From: Gemmatimonadota bacterium
GTDB lineage: Bacteria > Gemmatimonadota > Gemmatimonadetes > Gemmatimonadales > GWC2-71-9
DNA length: 34,201 nt
NCBI GenBank assembly: GCA_020350425.1
Contig: CP070716.1
Location: 2,701,643 to 2,735,843, forward strand
Direction: 5' to 3'
The notes under the pieces are model-generated. The model saw nothing but the letters and a program-made list of their open reading frames with translations. It made no database searches and was not told the DNA's origin. The number at the start of each line of letters is the position of its first letter. The stretch's first letter is position 1. Made by a program: the position numbers and the translations under genes. This document shows, piece after piece, positions 7,278 through 14,805 of the stretch.

Positions 7278-8855
7278 ATGACCGAGCCCATCTCTCTCGC
7301 GCCCAAGACCGAAGACGCCCTGAGCATGGTGAGCGCGGGTGCCGCCGCGCGCCCAGGTCTGCCCATGGAGCTGCTGCAGGACATCGCGCGGCGGCTCCAG
7401 TTCCTCTGCCTCCTCATCATGGGGCTCACCGTCGCCGGCCTGGTGATCGGGGAGCTCACGCTGCCGGCGACCGACCGGCCCATGCGGATCGGTGCCGAGC
7501 TGCTCATCTGGGCCGCCACCATCGCGATGTTCTTCGTGGCCCGCGGCGGCCGGGTCCGGGCCGGGCGCCTGCTCGCGCTGGGGCAGACGTACGAAGTGGT
7601 TCTGGCCCTCGGGATTTCCCTTCTGTCGGTGGAGCTCAACTGGTTCGAGTCCACCCGAATCGGCATCCTCTGGTCGCCGGTGGCGGTCTGGGTGCTGCTC
7701 TACCCCATCGTCGTGCCCAACACGCCGCGGGCGACCTTCGTCGCCTCGCTGCTGGCCGCCGCCACCGAACCGCTGGTCGCGGTGGGGTTCGCGCTGTTCG
7801 GCGACGACACGCTGCCCGAAGCCACGATGTTCCTCCGGCTGGTGTGGCCCAACGTCGTCGCGGTGGTGTTGGCCGTTCTGATCTCCAAGATCGTGTTCGG
7901 CCTCGGCGAGCAGCTCAAGAAAGCGCGCTCCATGGGGAGTTACCACCTGGCGGAGCGGCTGGGGGCCGGGGGGATGGGCGAGGTGTGGAAGGCCACGCAC
8001 CGTCTGCTGGCCCGCACGGCGGCAGTGAAGCTGATTCGGCCGGAGACGCTGGGCCGCACCGACGACAAGGGAGTGGCCACAGCGCTGCGCCGCTTCGAGC
8101 GGGAGGCCCAGACCACGTCCGCGCTCCGGTCGCCACATACGGTGGAGCTGTACGACTTCGGCGTGTCGCGCGACGGCACGCTGTACTACGTGATGGAGCT
8201 GCTGGACGGGGTGGACTTCCAGACCCTGGTGGACAAGCACGGCCCACAGCCGCCCCAGCGGGTGGTGCACCTGCTGCGCCAGGCCTGCCACTCGCTGTAC
8301 GAGGCGCATCAGACGGGTCTGGTTCACCGCGACATCAAGCCCGCCAACATCTTCGTGTGCCGCTACGGCGCCGACCTGGACTTCGTGAAGGTGCTCGACT
8401 TCGGCATCGTGAAGCGGGCGCAGCTCGAGGAGCAGGACCGCCGGGAAGCGCAGCTCACGGCGCAGGGCATGATCACGGGCACCCCGGCCTACATCGCCCC
8501 TGAGATGGCGATGGCCGAAGGCCCGGTAGACGGGCGCGCCGATCTCTACTCGCTGGGGTGCGTGGCCTACTGGCTGCTCAGCGGCCAGCTGGTGTTCGAC
8601 AAGTCCAACCCCATGGCGATGGTCGTGGCCCACTCCAGCGAGACGCCGAAGCCCCTGTCGCAGCGGACGGAGCTCGAGGTGCCTGAGGGGCTGGAGCGGA
8701 TCGTGATGCAGTGTCTCGCCAAGGACCCCGCCGATCGGCCCCAGAACGCGCGCGCCCTGTCGGACATGCTCGGCGCGCTGGAGGTTGCCGGGCAGTGGAC
8801 CGAGGACCGCAAGGAAGACTGGTGGCACAAGCACGGGCCGCCGCCCACGGCGTAG
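7278..8855 (+). CDS. Membrane Ser/Thr protein kinase with N-terminal six-helix domain
   Basis: A 525-residue Hanks-type kinase. Residues 41-62, 72-88, 103-120, 128-147, 151-174 and 186-208 are predicted membrane helices; the cytosolic kinase domain runs from about 222 to 505. Kinase motifs are complete: glycine loop LGAGGMGEVWKA, Lys251 in AVKLI, HRDIKPANIF with catalytic Asp352, LDFGIVK (DFG 374-376) and GTPAYIAPEM. It has no PASTA or other extracellular C-terminal sensor, and the order is reversed compared with PknB, where the kinase precedes one membrane helix. The membrane domain may sense a ligand or stress in the bilayer. The PP2C at 3560 is a candidate counter-enzyme. No good ribosome site is visible. 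A clear terminator follows. Confidence 0.92.
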   Translation: MTEPISLAPKTEDALSMVSAGAAARPGLPMELLQDIARRLQFLCLLIMGLTVAGLVIGELTLPATDRPMRIGAELLIWAATIAMFFVARGGRVRAGRLLALGQTYEVVLALGISLLSVELNWFESTRIGILWSPVAVWVLLYPIVVPNTPRATFVASLLAAATEPLVAVGFALFGDDTLPEATMFLRLVWPNVVAVVLAVLISKIVFGLGEQLKKARSMGSYHLAERLGAGGMGEVWKATHRLLARTAAVKLIRPETLGRTDDKGVATALRRFEREAQTTSALRSPHTVELYDFGVSRDGTLYYVMELLDGVDFQTLVDKHGPQPPQRVVHLLRQACHSLYEAHQTGLVHRDIKPANIFVCRYGADLDFVKVLDFGIVKRAQLEEQDRREAQLTAQGMITGTPAYIAPEMAMAEGPVDGRADLYSLGCVAYWLLSGQLVFDKSNPMAMVVAHSSETPKPLSQRTELEVPEGLERIVMQCLAKDPADRPQNARALSDMLGALEVAGQWTEDRKEDWWHKHGPPPTA

Positions 8856-8893
8856 GCCCGGCGCCGGCGGGGTCCGCGGCCGAGTAACGCAAG

Positions 8894-8918
8894 AGGCCCG
8901 GCGATGCGCCGGGCCTTT
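8894..8918. terminator. Intrinsic terminator between convergent kinase and hsp20 genes
   Basis: AGGCCCGGCG (8894-8903) and CGCCGGGCCT (8907-8916) form a perfect 10-bp stem with a three-base loop, followed by TT on the plus strand. It lies between two genes that face each other, so it may serve both. Confidence 0.7.
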
Positions 8919-8943
8919 GCCGTGTGCGGGACTGGGTCGCTGC

Positions 8944-9402
8944 TCAGTTCTTGTTGACCTTCACCTCGATGCGCCGCGGCTTCGCCGCCTCGGCCTTGGG
9001 CAGGGTCACGGTGAGCACGCCGTTGGCGAACTCCGCCTTCACCCTTTCGGCGTCCACGCTGCGCGGCAGCGAGAAGCTGCGCTCGAAGCGGCCGTAGCGC
9101 CGCTCCACCAGGTGGTAATCGGAGCCCTCGTGGCCCTCCTCGATCTCGTGCTTCTTCTCACCGCTGATCGTGAGCACGCCGTTCTCGACGCTCACGTTGA
9201 CGTCCTCGGAGCGGATACCCGGCAGCTCCGCCTGGAGCGCGAGCTCGTCCTTGCTCTCGCGCACGTCCACCACCGGGCACCAGGCGCTGGTCGTCTCGGA
9301 TTCTCCCCGCCGCCCGAGCAGCCGGTCGAACTCGTTGCGGATGTTGAACATCTCGTCCCACACGTTCGGGGCGCGTCCGCGCCACAGGGTCGGGTACAGC
9401 AT
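8944..9402 (-). CDS. Hsp20/alpha-crystallin small heat shock protein
   Basis: A 152-residue small heat shock protein that would hold unfolding proteins in the cytosol. The alpha-crystallin domain (about residues 45-150) shows PVVDVRESKDELALQAELPG, then VNVSVENGVLTISGEKK, FERSFSLPRSVD and the hallmark FANGVLTVTLPKAE, with a final IEVKVN tail close to the IXI motif. The ATG at 9402 is chosen because AAGGAGGAAG lies six bases upstream and the family normally starts this close to the domain; longer in-frame starts lack a ribosome site. A candidate sigma-54 promoter and a structured leader lie upstream. Confidence 0.95.
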   Translation of the reverse strand: MLYPTLWRGRAPNVWDEMFNIRNEFDRLLGRRGESETTSAWCPVVDVRESKDELALQAELPGIRSEDVNVSVENGVLTISGEKKHEIEEGHEGSDYHLVERRYGRFERSFSLPRSVDAERVKAEFANGVLTVTLPKAEAAKPRRIEVKVNKN

Positions 9403-9433
9403 AGCGTTCTTCCTCCTTGGTCTGCGGTTCTCG

Positions 9434-9468
9434 GCCGCCTCGCGGCGGCTGCCGGAGAAGCCTCCGGC
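9434..9468 (-). promoter_or_regulatory. Two stable hairpins in the hsp20 5' leader
   Basis: On the minus strand the leader before the hsp20 start has two perfect hairpins: a 7-bp stem with a GCTT loop (9451-9468) and a 6-bp stem with a GCGA loop (9434-9449). The loop side of the first, CUUCUCC, could also pair imperfectly with the ribosome site GGAGGAAG, so alternative folding is possible. Temperature control is speculation. Confidence 0.35.
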
Positions 9469-9485
9469 CGTCCGCCGCGCAGACG

Positions 9486-9502
9486 TGCAAACGGGATGCC
9501 AA
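9486..9502 (-). promoter_or_regulatory. Candidate sigma-54 promoter for hsp20
   Basis: Reading the minus strand, TTGGCATCCCGTTTGCA carries the invariant GG (-24) and GC (-12) with the required 10-base interval, and the TTGCA half is complete. Initiation would fall near 9475, giving a leader of about 72 bases. An inverted repeat, GGTCCCC/GGGGACC (9526-9544), lies just upstream. No enhancer-binding regulator or rpoN is in the window. Confidence 0.42.
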
Positions 9503-9630
9503 GGAGATGCGTCAGAAATGCAGACGGTCCCCACCTCGGGGACCCTGCGGTGTGTCAGGCTTACAGGTCGGGTCTGCCGAAATTGCCGAGCGGTATGGAC
9601 GGCCCGCGGCGCTCCACGGCGCAGGTTCGG

Positions 9631-9657
9631 CCCCCGCCGGCGTCGCGGGGCCGGGGG
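9631..9657 (-). terminator. Weak hairpin after the mla operon
   Basis: CCCCCG (9631-9636) and CGGGGG (9652-9657) can pair just downstream of the lipoprotein stop codon at 9661. The stem is short and no T-run is seen; it is listed because it sits at the expected end of the operon. Confidence 0.25.
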
Positions 9658-9660
9658 ACT

Positions 9661-10281
9661 CTAATTCCCCACGCGGGCGTGCACTTCCCGGATGGCGCCG
9701 GCGAGCTCGCGGCTGAACCGGCCCAATGCGCGGCTCAGCGCCGCGACGGAGGCCGCCGTGGCGGTCGTGTCGACTGGCTCAGAGATCCGGGATATGCCAC
9801 GGTCGTACCGCTCGCCGCTCGCGCCGTCCCGGATCTCCCAACCGGCAAGCAGATCGGCCCCGCCCTGCGCCGTGCGCTCGAACCGCACCACGCCGACGCT
9901 CACTGCATACTTCACCGACGCCGTGGCGTACCAGGGGTAGGTGAGGATGTCGTGCGTCCCCAGCAACACCGCCAGGTTCGCGCCCAGTGACTCCGCGAGG
10001 TTCTGCTCGAACGATCCTGCCCACCGCTCGTACTCGGAGACCGCGACCTCGTTCTCCCCCATCCGGGTGACCAGCTGCGGGCGGCTCAGGTAGTCCGGCA
10101 TCGAGATCGGGCCGAGCCCCACGGTGATGTCGAGCGGCTCCCCGGACGCCTCCACCGCTCCGGCCTCGGCGATGGACGTGAGGACGTAGAACTGCGACGG
10201 GTTGGACCGCGCGCCGAAGCAGCCCTCGAGTACCACGACGGCGGACGCCGCGACCACGACGATTGGGGACCGGATTCTCAT
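9661..10281 (-). CDS. PqiC/YmbA-like ABC transport auxiliary lipoprotein
   Basis: A 206-residue lipoprotein (signal ending VLEGC, Cys21) of the ABC_trans_aux family. The N-terminal QFYVLTSIAE and the block ITVGLGPISMPDYLSRPQLVTR match the family's conserved YxL.. and vgpv.lP.yL.rpqivtR signature. These outer-membrane lipoproteins partner with MlaD/PqiB-type MCE proteins to complete a trans-envelope lipid path. Its ATG overlaps the stop of the upstream mlaD-like gene (ATGA), with GAGGAG inside that gene as ribosome site. It is the last gene of the four-gene operon. Confidence 0.88.
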   Translation of the reverse strand: MRIRSPIVVVAASAVVVLEGCFGARSNPSQFYVLTSIAEAGAVEASGEPLDITVGLGPISMPDYLSRPQLVTRMGENEVAVSEYERWAGSFEQNLAESLGANLAVLLGTHDILTYPWYATASVKYAVSVGVVRFERTAQGGADLLAGWEIRDGASGERYDRGISRISEPVDTTATAASVAALSRALGRFSRELAGAIREVHARVGN

Positions 10282-11219
10282 GGCTTCTTGGGCTCCTCTT
10301 TGCCGCGCACGATGGCACTGGGATTCTGTTCCAGGTAATCGGCGAGCGACCGCAGCGCGCGGGCGGCGGCGGCGAGCTCCTCGAGGGTCCGGCTCAGCTG
10401 CACGCTCAACGGTGACTGCGGCGCCACCTGAGCCCGGGCACTCATCAGGGTGGCCTGCAGCTCGCGAATCGCGGTGGTCAACTCGGCGGACACGCCGTGC
10501 AGGTCATCACCCAGCGTGACGATGCGCTGGTCGGCGCTTTGGGCGAAGTCCTTGAACGCGGCCAGTCCCTCTTGGAGGCTCTCGAGTGTCGCCGGGAGGT
10601 CGGAGGCGGCGATCTGGTTCAGGCCGTCCAGGGTCTGCGTCACGTCCACGAAGATCGAGTCGAACGGCACCTCCTCGATCTGGGCCAGGATCTCTCCCAG
10701 CTTTGCCGGGAGCGCCGCGAGCTCGGTGCCCACGTAGACCGGGATCTCCCGATACGGCGATCCGGGCAGGCGTTCGAGCTCGATCGGCGAGTCGGGGAAC
10801 AGGTCGAGCGCGATGTACCGCTTGCCGGTCACGAAGCTCTCCATGGCGAGCTGCGCGCGGAAGCCCTGCGCGATCATCGCCTCCACGACTGCCGGATCGG
10901 CCAGATCCACCGTCGCCCCTCGGTGCTCGATGGCGGTGAGGTCGATCTCGAACACCACCGGGATGCGGTAGTCGTCCAGGGGGCGCTCGGCGCCCGCGAG
11001 GTTGAGCAGCACCTGGCGCACCGTCCCCACCCGGACGCCCCGGAACTTGACGGGCGCCCCGGGGTCGAGCCCGGACACGTCGGCGTCGAAGTACACCACG
11101 AAGGGCACGGTTTCGCGGAACAGGCGTCCCGAACCGACCATGGTGACCGCGACGGTCGCCAGAATCACTGCGCCCACCACGAACGCCCCGATGGCCCGCG
11201 GGCTGGCTCGTTTACTCAT
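10278..11219 (-). CDS. mlaD: MlaD/PqiB-type MCE-domain lipid transport protein
   Basis: A 313-residue periplasmic substrate-binding component of an Mla-type ABC transporter. One N-terminal membrane helix (about residues 9-30) is followed by an MCE domain with the typical YFDADVSGLDPGAPVKFRGV and VGTVRQV motif. A later helical region (about 180-300) probably forms the coiled coil seen in longer MCE proteins. The ATG at 11219 overlaps the end of the ATPase gene by eight bases, which sets the start; it is typical of this family. It should hand phospholipids between the inner-membrane complex and the PqiC-like outer-membrane lipoprotein. Direction of transport cannot be read from sequence. Confidence 0.9.
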   Translation of the reverse strand: MSKRASPRAIGAFVVGAVILATVAVTMVGSGRLFRETVPFVVYFDADVSGLDPGAPVKFRGVRVGTVRQVLLNLAGAERPLDDYRIPVVFEIDLTAIEHRGATVDLADPAVVEAMIAQGFRAQLAMESFVTGKRYIALDLFPDSPIELERLPGSPYREIPVYVGTELAALPAKLGEILAQIEEVPFDSIFVDVTQTLDGLNQIAASDLPATLESLQEGLAAFKDFAQSADQRIVTLGDDLHGVSAELTTAIRELQATLMSARAQVAPQSPLSVQLSRTLEELAAAARALRSLADYLEQNPSAIVRGKEEPKKP

Positions 11220-11970
11220 GGCCGTTCTCCCCCCGCAGCAGAAAACGACGGACCGTGGGGTTGTCGGCGTGGTCGCGCAGCTCGGTCGGCGGTCCCATGG
11301 CAATCATCGTCCGGCTCTCGGCGTCCAGGAAGATACTGTTGGTGCCTACGGCAAAGATGCTCGCCAGCTCGTGGGTCACGATCACGATCGTCGCGCCCAG
11401 GCTGTCGCGCAGCTCGACGATCAGCTCGTCCAACCGCCGCGAGCTGATCGGGTCCAGGCCCGCGGAGGGCTCGTCGAAGAAGAGGATGTCGGGATCCAGC
11501 GCCATGGCGCGTGCCAGCCCGGCCCGCTTCTGCATCCCCCCGCTGATCTGCGAGGGGTAGAAGTCCTCGAAGCCCTTGAGCCCCACCAGCGAGAGCTTGA
11601 GTGAGGCCACCTCACGGACTTCGGCGGCGCTCAGGTCGGTGAACTCCTCGAGCGGGACGCCCACGTTTTCCGCCAAGGTCATGGAGCTCCACAGGGCACC
11701 GCTCTGGTACAGCACGCCGATGCGTCGCACCAGAAGCTCCCGGCGGGCGGGGTCGGCGTGAGTGAAGCTCTCCTCTCCGTAGAACACCTCACCCTGGGCC
11801 GGCTCGTTGAGCCCGATCAGATGGCGCAGCAGGGTACTCTTGCCGCACCCGCTACCGCCCATCACCACGAAGATGTCGCCCCGGTTGACCGCGAAGTTGA
11901 GATCGCGCTGCAGCACGAAGCTGCCGTAGGCCATGGTGAGGTTGCGAACCGTGATGTGGGCGTCGGCCAT
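11212..11970 (-). CDS. mlaF: MlaF-type ABC transporter ATPase
   Basis: A 252-residue ATP-binding subunit that powers lipid transport at the inner membrane. Walker A is GGSGCGKST (38-46), the signature is ISGGMQKR as in MlaF/Ttg2A-type ATPases, and Walker B is DILFFDEPSAGLDP followed by the switch His in VTHEL. Between Walker A and the signature, YQSGALWSSMTLAENV is the MlaF-type Q loop. It starts nine bases after the permease gene and overlaps the MCE gene, so all subunits are made together. Confidence 0.95.
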   Translation of the reverse strand: MADAHITVRNLTMAYGSFVLQRDLNFAVNRGDIFVVMGGSGCGKSTLLRHLIGLNEPAQGEVFYGEESFTHADPARRELLVRRIGVLYQSGALWSSMTLAENVGVPLEEFTDLSAAEVREVASLKLSLVGLKGFEDFYPSQISGGMQKRAGLARAMALDPDILFFDEPSAGLDPISSRRLDELIVELRDSLGATIVIVTHELASIFAVGTNSIFLDAESRTMIAMGPPTELRDHADNPTVRRFLLRGENGHE

Positions 11971-11979
11971 GGTCGCGCC

Positions 11980-13116
11980 TCAGATCCCCAGCACGTAGAA
12001 GATCACCGAAAACGCCCCGGCCGCCGCGATGATCGCGACGATCCCCGTGACCACGGCCGAGGTGGCGGCATCCCCCACCGCCGAGGCGCTGCGGCCCGAC
12101 TGCATGCCGCGCAGGCACCCGGCCACGGCGATCAGCACACCATACACGCCCCCCTTGAACACCCCGCCGACCACGCTCGCCAGGCTCACCGCCGCGGCGG
12201 TCTGCTGGAAGTAGAGGGTGAACGAGAGATCCAGCATGGTGGTCCCGACGAAGAGCCCGCCGAGGATGCCCACGACGTCGGCGTACAGTGTGAGCAGCGG
12301 CATCATCAGCACCAGCGCGATCACGCGCGGCACCACCAGGAATTCGATCGGCGAGATGCCCGTCGTTGCCAGCGCATCGATCTCCTGGTTCACGCGCATG
12401 CTGCCGAGCTGAGCGGCAAAGGCCGCGCCGCTGCGGCCCGCCATCACGATGGCCGCGATGAGCGCGCCGGTGTCGCGCGCCATGGCGACCCCGACCAGGT
12501 CGGCCACGTAGATCGCAGCGCCGAAGCTCTGCAGCTGCACCGCGCCCACGAAGGCCAGGATGAGCCCCAGCAGGAACGCCACGAGCGCCACGACCGGTAG
12601 CGCCTCGATCCCCGTCTGCTGAATCAGGAGCCACAGGTCGGCCCGGCGATAGCGCGCCCTGCCCACCACGAACCGCCCCAGAGAGATGAACACGTCGCCC
12701 ACGAATTCGAGAGCCTTCAGCACCGACTCCTGGGCCTCGAGCGTCGTCACCCCGATCCGCTCCAACACCCCGGTGTCCATCTGCTCGCCGCGCGCATCCG
12801 TGGCCTCGGGCACCGCCTCGGCCAGGGCGAGGAGGCGCTGAACCCCGGCGGGCAGGCCGCCGCGGTTCACGGCAACGCCGTGGCGGCGGCAGACCTCTTC
12901 CACGCGACCCAGGTACAGCACGACGCTCGTATCCCAGGCCTCCAACCCGGCGGCCTCGAACCAGACTGCCCGCGGCCGGTGTTGGCCCGTGAGCTCGCGC
13001 TCGACGGGCTCGGCCGACGGCACCCCGTCGGGCAGGTGCCAGCGGCCCGAGAGCCGGACGAGGAGCGTCCCGTCTCCGGTCTGTTCGAACCCGAGAGTGG
13101 CGGCAGTCGTAGTCAT
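11980..13116 (-). CDS. mlaE: MlaE-type permease with N-terminal STAS (MlaB-like) domain
   Basis: A 378-residue inner-membrane permease. Residues 1-110 resemble a STAS domain, the fold of MlaB, with LLVRLSGRWHL and AVWFEAAGLEAWDTSVVLYL strands. From about 135 the MlaE permease domain follows, with the conserved interface helix ahead of the membrane part (LIQQTGIEALPVVALVAFLLG), then IVMAGRSGAAFAAQLGSMRVNQEIDAL, seen here as the GRSG.A..AELG.M.V..EIDAL family signature, and about five membrane helices. I choose the ATG at 13116; a GTG 51 bases upstream is possible but adds a basic stretch with no match. It is the first gene of the mla operon. Confidence 0.92.
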   Translation of the reverse strand: MTTTAATLGFEQTGDGTLLVRLSGRWHLPDGVPSAEPVERELTGQHRPRAVWFEAAGLEAWDTSVVLYLGRVEEVCRRHGVAVNRGGLPAGVQRLLALAEAVPEATDARGEQMDTGVLERIGVTTLEAQESVLKALEFVGDVFISLGRFVVGRARYRRADLWLLIQQTGIEALPVVALVAFLLGLILAFVGAVQLQSFGAAIYVADLVGVAMARDTGALIAAIVMAGRSGAAFAAQLGSMRVNQEIDALATTGISPIEFLVVPRVIALVLMMPLLTLYADVVGILGGLFVGTTMLDLSFTLYFQQTAAAVSLASVVGGVFKGGVYGVLIAVAGCLRGMQSGRSASAVGDAATSAVVTGIVAIIAAAGAFSVIFYVLGI

Positions 13117-13188
13117 TGTTCCAAAAGGAGTCCGACAATCTAACCGGCGGCGCCGGAACCACGCCACGCACGCCCCGCCGGCGCTCGA

Positions 13189-14610
13189 CTAACGCAGCTC
13201 CTCCACCGCCCTGCGAATGTCCTGCAATCCCTGCTCCATCCGCTCCAGATGGGTGCGGAACGAGAGCACGCAGATGCGCAGGACGAACGCGCCGCGCACC
13301 GTCGTGCCCGTGAGGTAGACCCGGCGCCGCGCGTTGATGCGTTCGAGCAGCTCACGGTTGAGCCGGTTCATTCCGTCCGCGTCCAGACCCGGCCGCGTCA
13401 GGCGAAACGCCACGATCGAGAGCTGCGGCTCGGCCACGATCTCGACGCCCTCGACCTCCCGCAGACGCTCGTGCGCCCAGTGGGCCAGGTCCAGCTTCTC
13501 GTCCAACTGCGCACGGAACGCGCCGGCGCCGGCGAGCTTGAACGGCAGCCACACGCGCAGCCCGCGAAACGGACGGGACAGCTCGGGCGAGATCTGGCAA
13601 AAGTCCACGAACTCCGCGTCCTCCTGCATGGGTGGCAGATACTCGGCCTCGAGGGCGTGGGACCGCTCAAGCGCCGCCCCGTCACGCACCAGCAGCGAGC
13701 CCGTGCCGTACGGCAGGAAGAGGCCCTTGTGCGGATCCAGCGTGATCGAGTCAGCGCGCTCGAGTCCCCGCAGCACACGGTGCCCCCGCTCGGTGAGCGC
13801 GAAGAACCCGCCGTACGCGGCGTCGGCGTGATGCCAGAGGCCGTGCCGCTCTGCCACCGCGGCGGCGCCCTCGAGGTCGTCCACCGCGCCCGTGTTGGTC
13901 GTGCCCGCGCTCGTCACCAGGAGGAACGGCTCCAGGCCCGCCTCACGGTCCGCCGCGATCAGCGTCTCCAGCGCGTCCAGCCGGAGACGAAACCGCGCAT
14001 CCGACGGCACCACCCGCACCCTCTCCGGCGGGAGACCGGCCAGGATGGCCGCCTTCGTGATCGAGTGGTGCACCTGATCGGACGCGTACACCGTTCCCCG
14101 AAGGAAGTCCGCAGGGAGTCTCTCTCGCCGCGCGGTCACGATGGCCGAGAAGTTGGCCAGCGAGCCACCGGAGGTGAGCATGCCACGGGCCGCGGGGGGG
14201 TAGCCGACAATCTCACTGAACCAGCGCACCACGTTGGCCTCGAGCTGCGCCAGGCCCGGCGCCGCGAGCCACACCCCCACATAGCGATTCACGGCGTCCG
14301 CAACGAGATCGGCGAGGGCCGCGTGGAAGAGCCCTCCGCCCGGGATGTAGGCCAGGTAGCCTGGACCGGCGGTATTGAAGCTCTTGGGCGCGGCCCGGAA
14401 CACCAGGTCGAGCGCCTGATCGTGGGGCACTCCCCGCTCCGGCATCGGCTCCGCCAGCGATCGCGCCAGCTCCGCGGCACCGTCGAGGTCGAAGGCGGGC
14501 TGCTCCGGCAGGGACTCGAGGTGCACCACGATGCGGTTCATCGCGGCGTCGACCAGCGTCCGCATCTCGGGGCCGGTGAGCTCCAGGGGGGTGGCGGGGG
14601 ATGGCGTCAT
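13189..14610 (-). CDS. Group II PLP-dependent decarboxylase (aromatic/glutamate type)
   Basis: A 473-residue pyridoxal-phosphate enzyme of the family that includes aromatic L-amino acid, tyrosine and glutamate decarboxylases. Characteristic motifs: TSGGSLANFSAIVTAR, TSAGTTNTGAVDDL, HHADAAYGGF with the cofactor-binding Asp, and TLDPHKGLFLPYG with the PLP-binding Lys. It is close to full length for the family. GGAGT lies just upstream of the ATG at 14610. The gene precedes mlaE on the same strand by 72 bases, across which a GC-rich inverted repeat (13144-13183) occurs, so common transcription is uncertain. The substrate is not predictable, though the aromatic-amino-acid branch fits best. Confidence 0.9.
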   Translation of the reverse strand: MTPSPATPLELTGPEMRTLVDAAMNRIVVHLESLPEQPAFDLDGAAELARSLAEPMPERGVPHDQALDLVFRAAPKSFNTAGPGYLAYIPGGGLFHAALADLVADAVNRYVGVWLAAPGLAQLEANVVRWFSEIVGYPPAARGMLTSGGSLANFSAIVTARRERLPADFLRGTVYASDQVHHSITKAAILAGLPPERVRVVPSDARFRLRLDALETLIAADREAGLEPFLLVTSAGTTNTGAVDDLEGAAAVAERHGLWHHADAAYGGFFALTERGHRVLRGLERADSITLDPHKGLFLPYGTGSLLVRDGAALERSHALEAEYLPPMQEDAEFVDFCQISPELSRPFRGLRVWLPFKLAGAGAFRAQLDEKLDLAHWAHERLREVEGVEIVAEPQLSIVAFRLTRPGLDADGMNRLNRELLERINARRRVYLTGTTVRGAFVLRICVLSFRTHLERMEQGLQDIRRAVEELR

Positions 14611-14767
14611 CGTCCACTCCGTGCTCCGGTTCGGGCCGGGCGACGCCCGAGCCCGCGCTCCAAACTACCCATCGAGCCCACGCGCCGCGCGATGGCCGGG
14701 CGCGGACCCGCGAGGTATCTTCCCCGCGGCGCGCCGGTGGGGCAACGGTCACCGGCTGAGCGATCAC

Positions 14768-14780
14768 GCACGTCACGTGC
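14768..14780 (+). promoter_or_regulatory. Operator-like palindrome upstream of the M24 peptidase gene
   Basis: GCACGTCACGTGC is a perfect odd palindrome centred 32 bases upstream of the ATG at 14806. A TATCTT -10-like element lies at 14716-14721, so the palindrome would fall in the leader, a plausible repressor position. No regulator gene is adjacent. Confidence 0.3.
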
Positions 14781-14805
14781 ATCACACCGACTGCCCAGGT
14801 ATCCC

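Noticed and set aside
7083..8834. A 583-codon minus-strand frame opposite the kinase
   Set aside because: Antisense composition only; the kinase motifs are on the plus strand.
13144..13183. Strong terminator between decarboxylase and mlaE
   Set aside because: GC-rich arms can pair in two registers, the loop is long and there is no T-run; too weak to list as a feature.
13249..14805. Long N-terminal extension of the M24 peptidase frame
   Set aside because: It is antisense to the decarboxylase; the signal peptide sets the true start at 14806.
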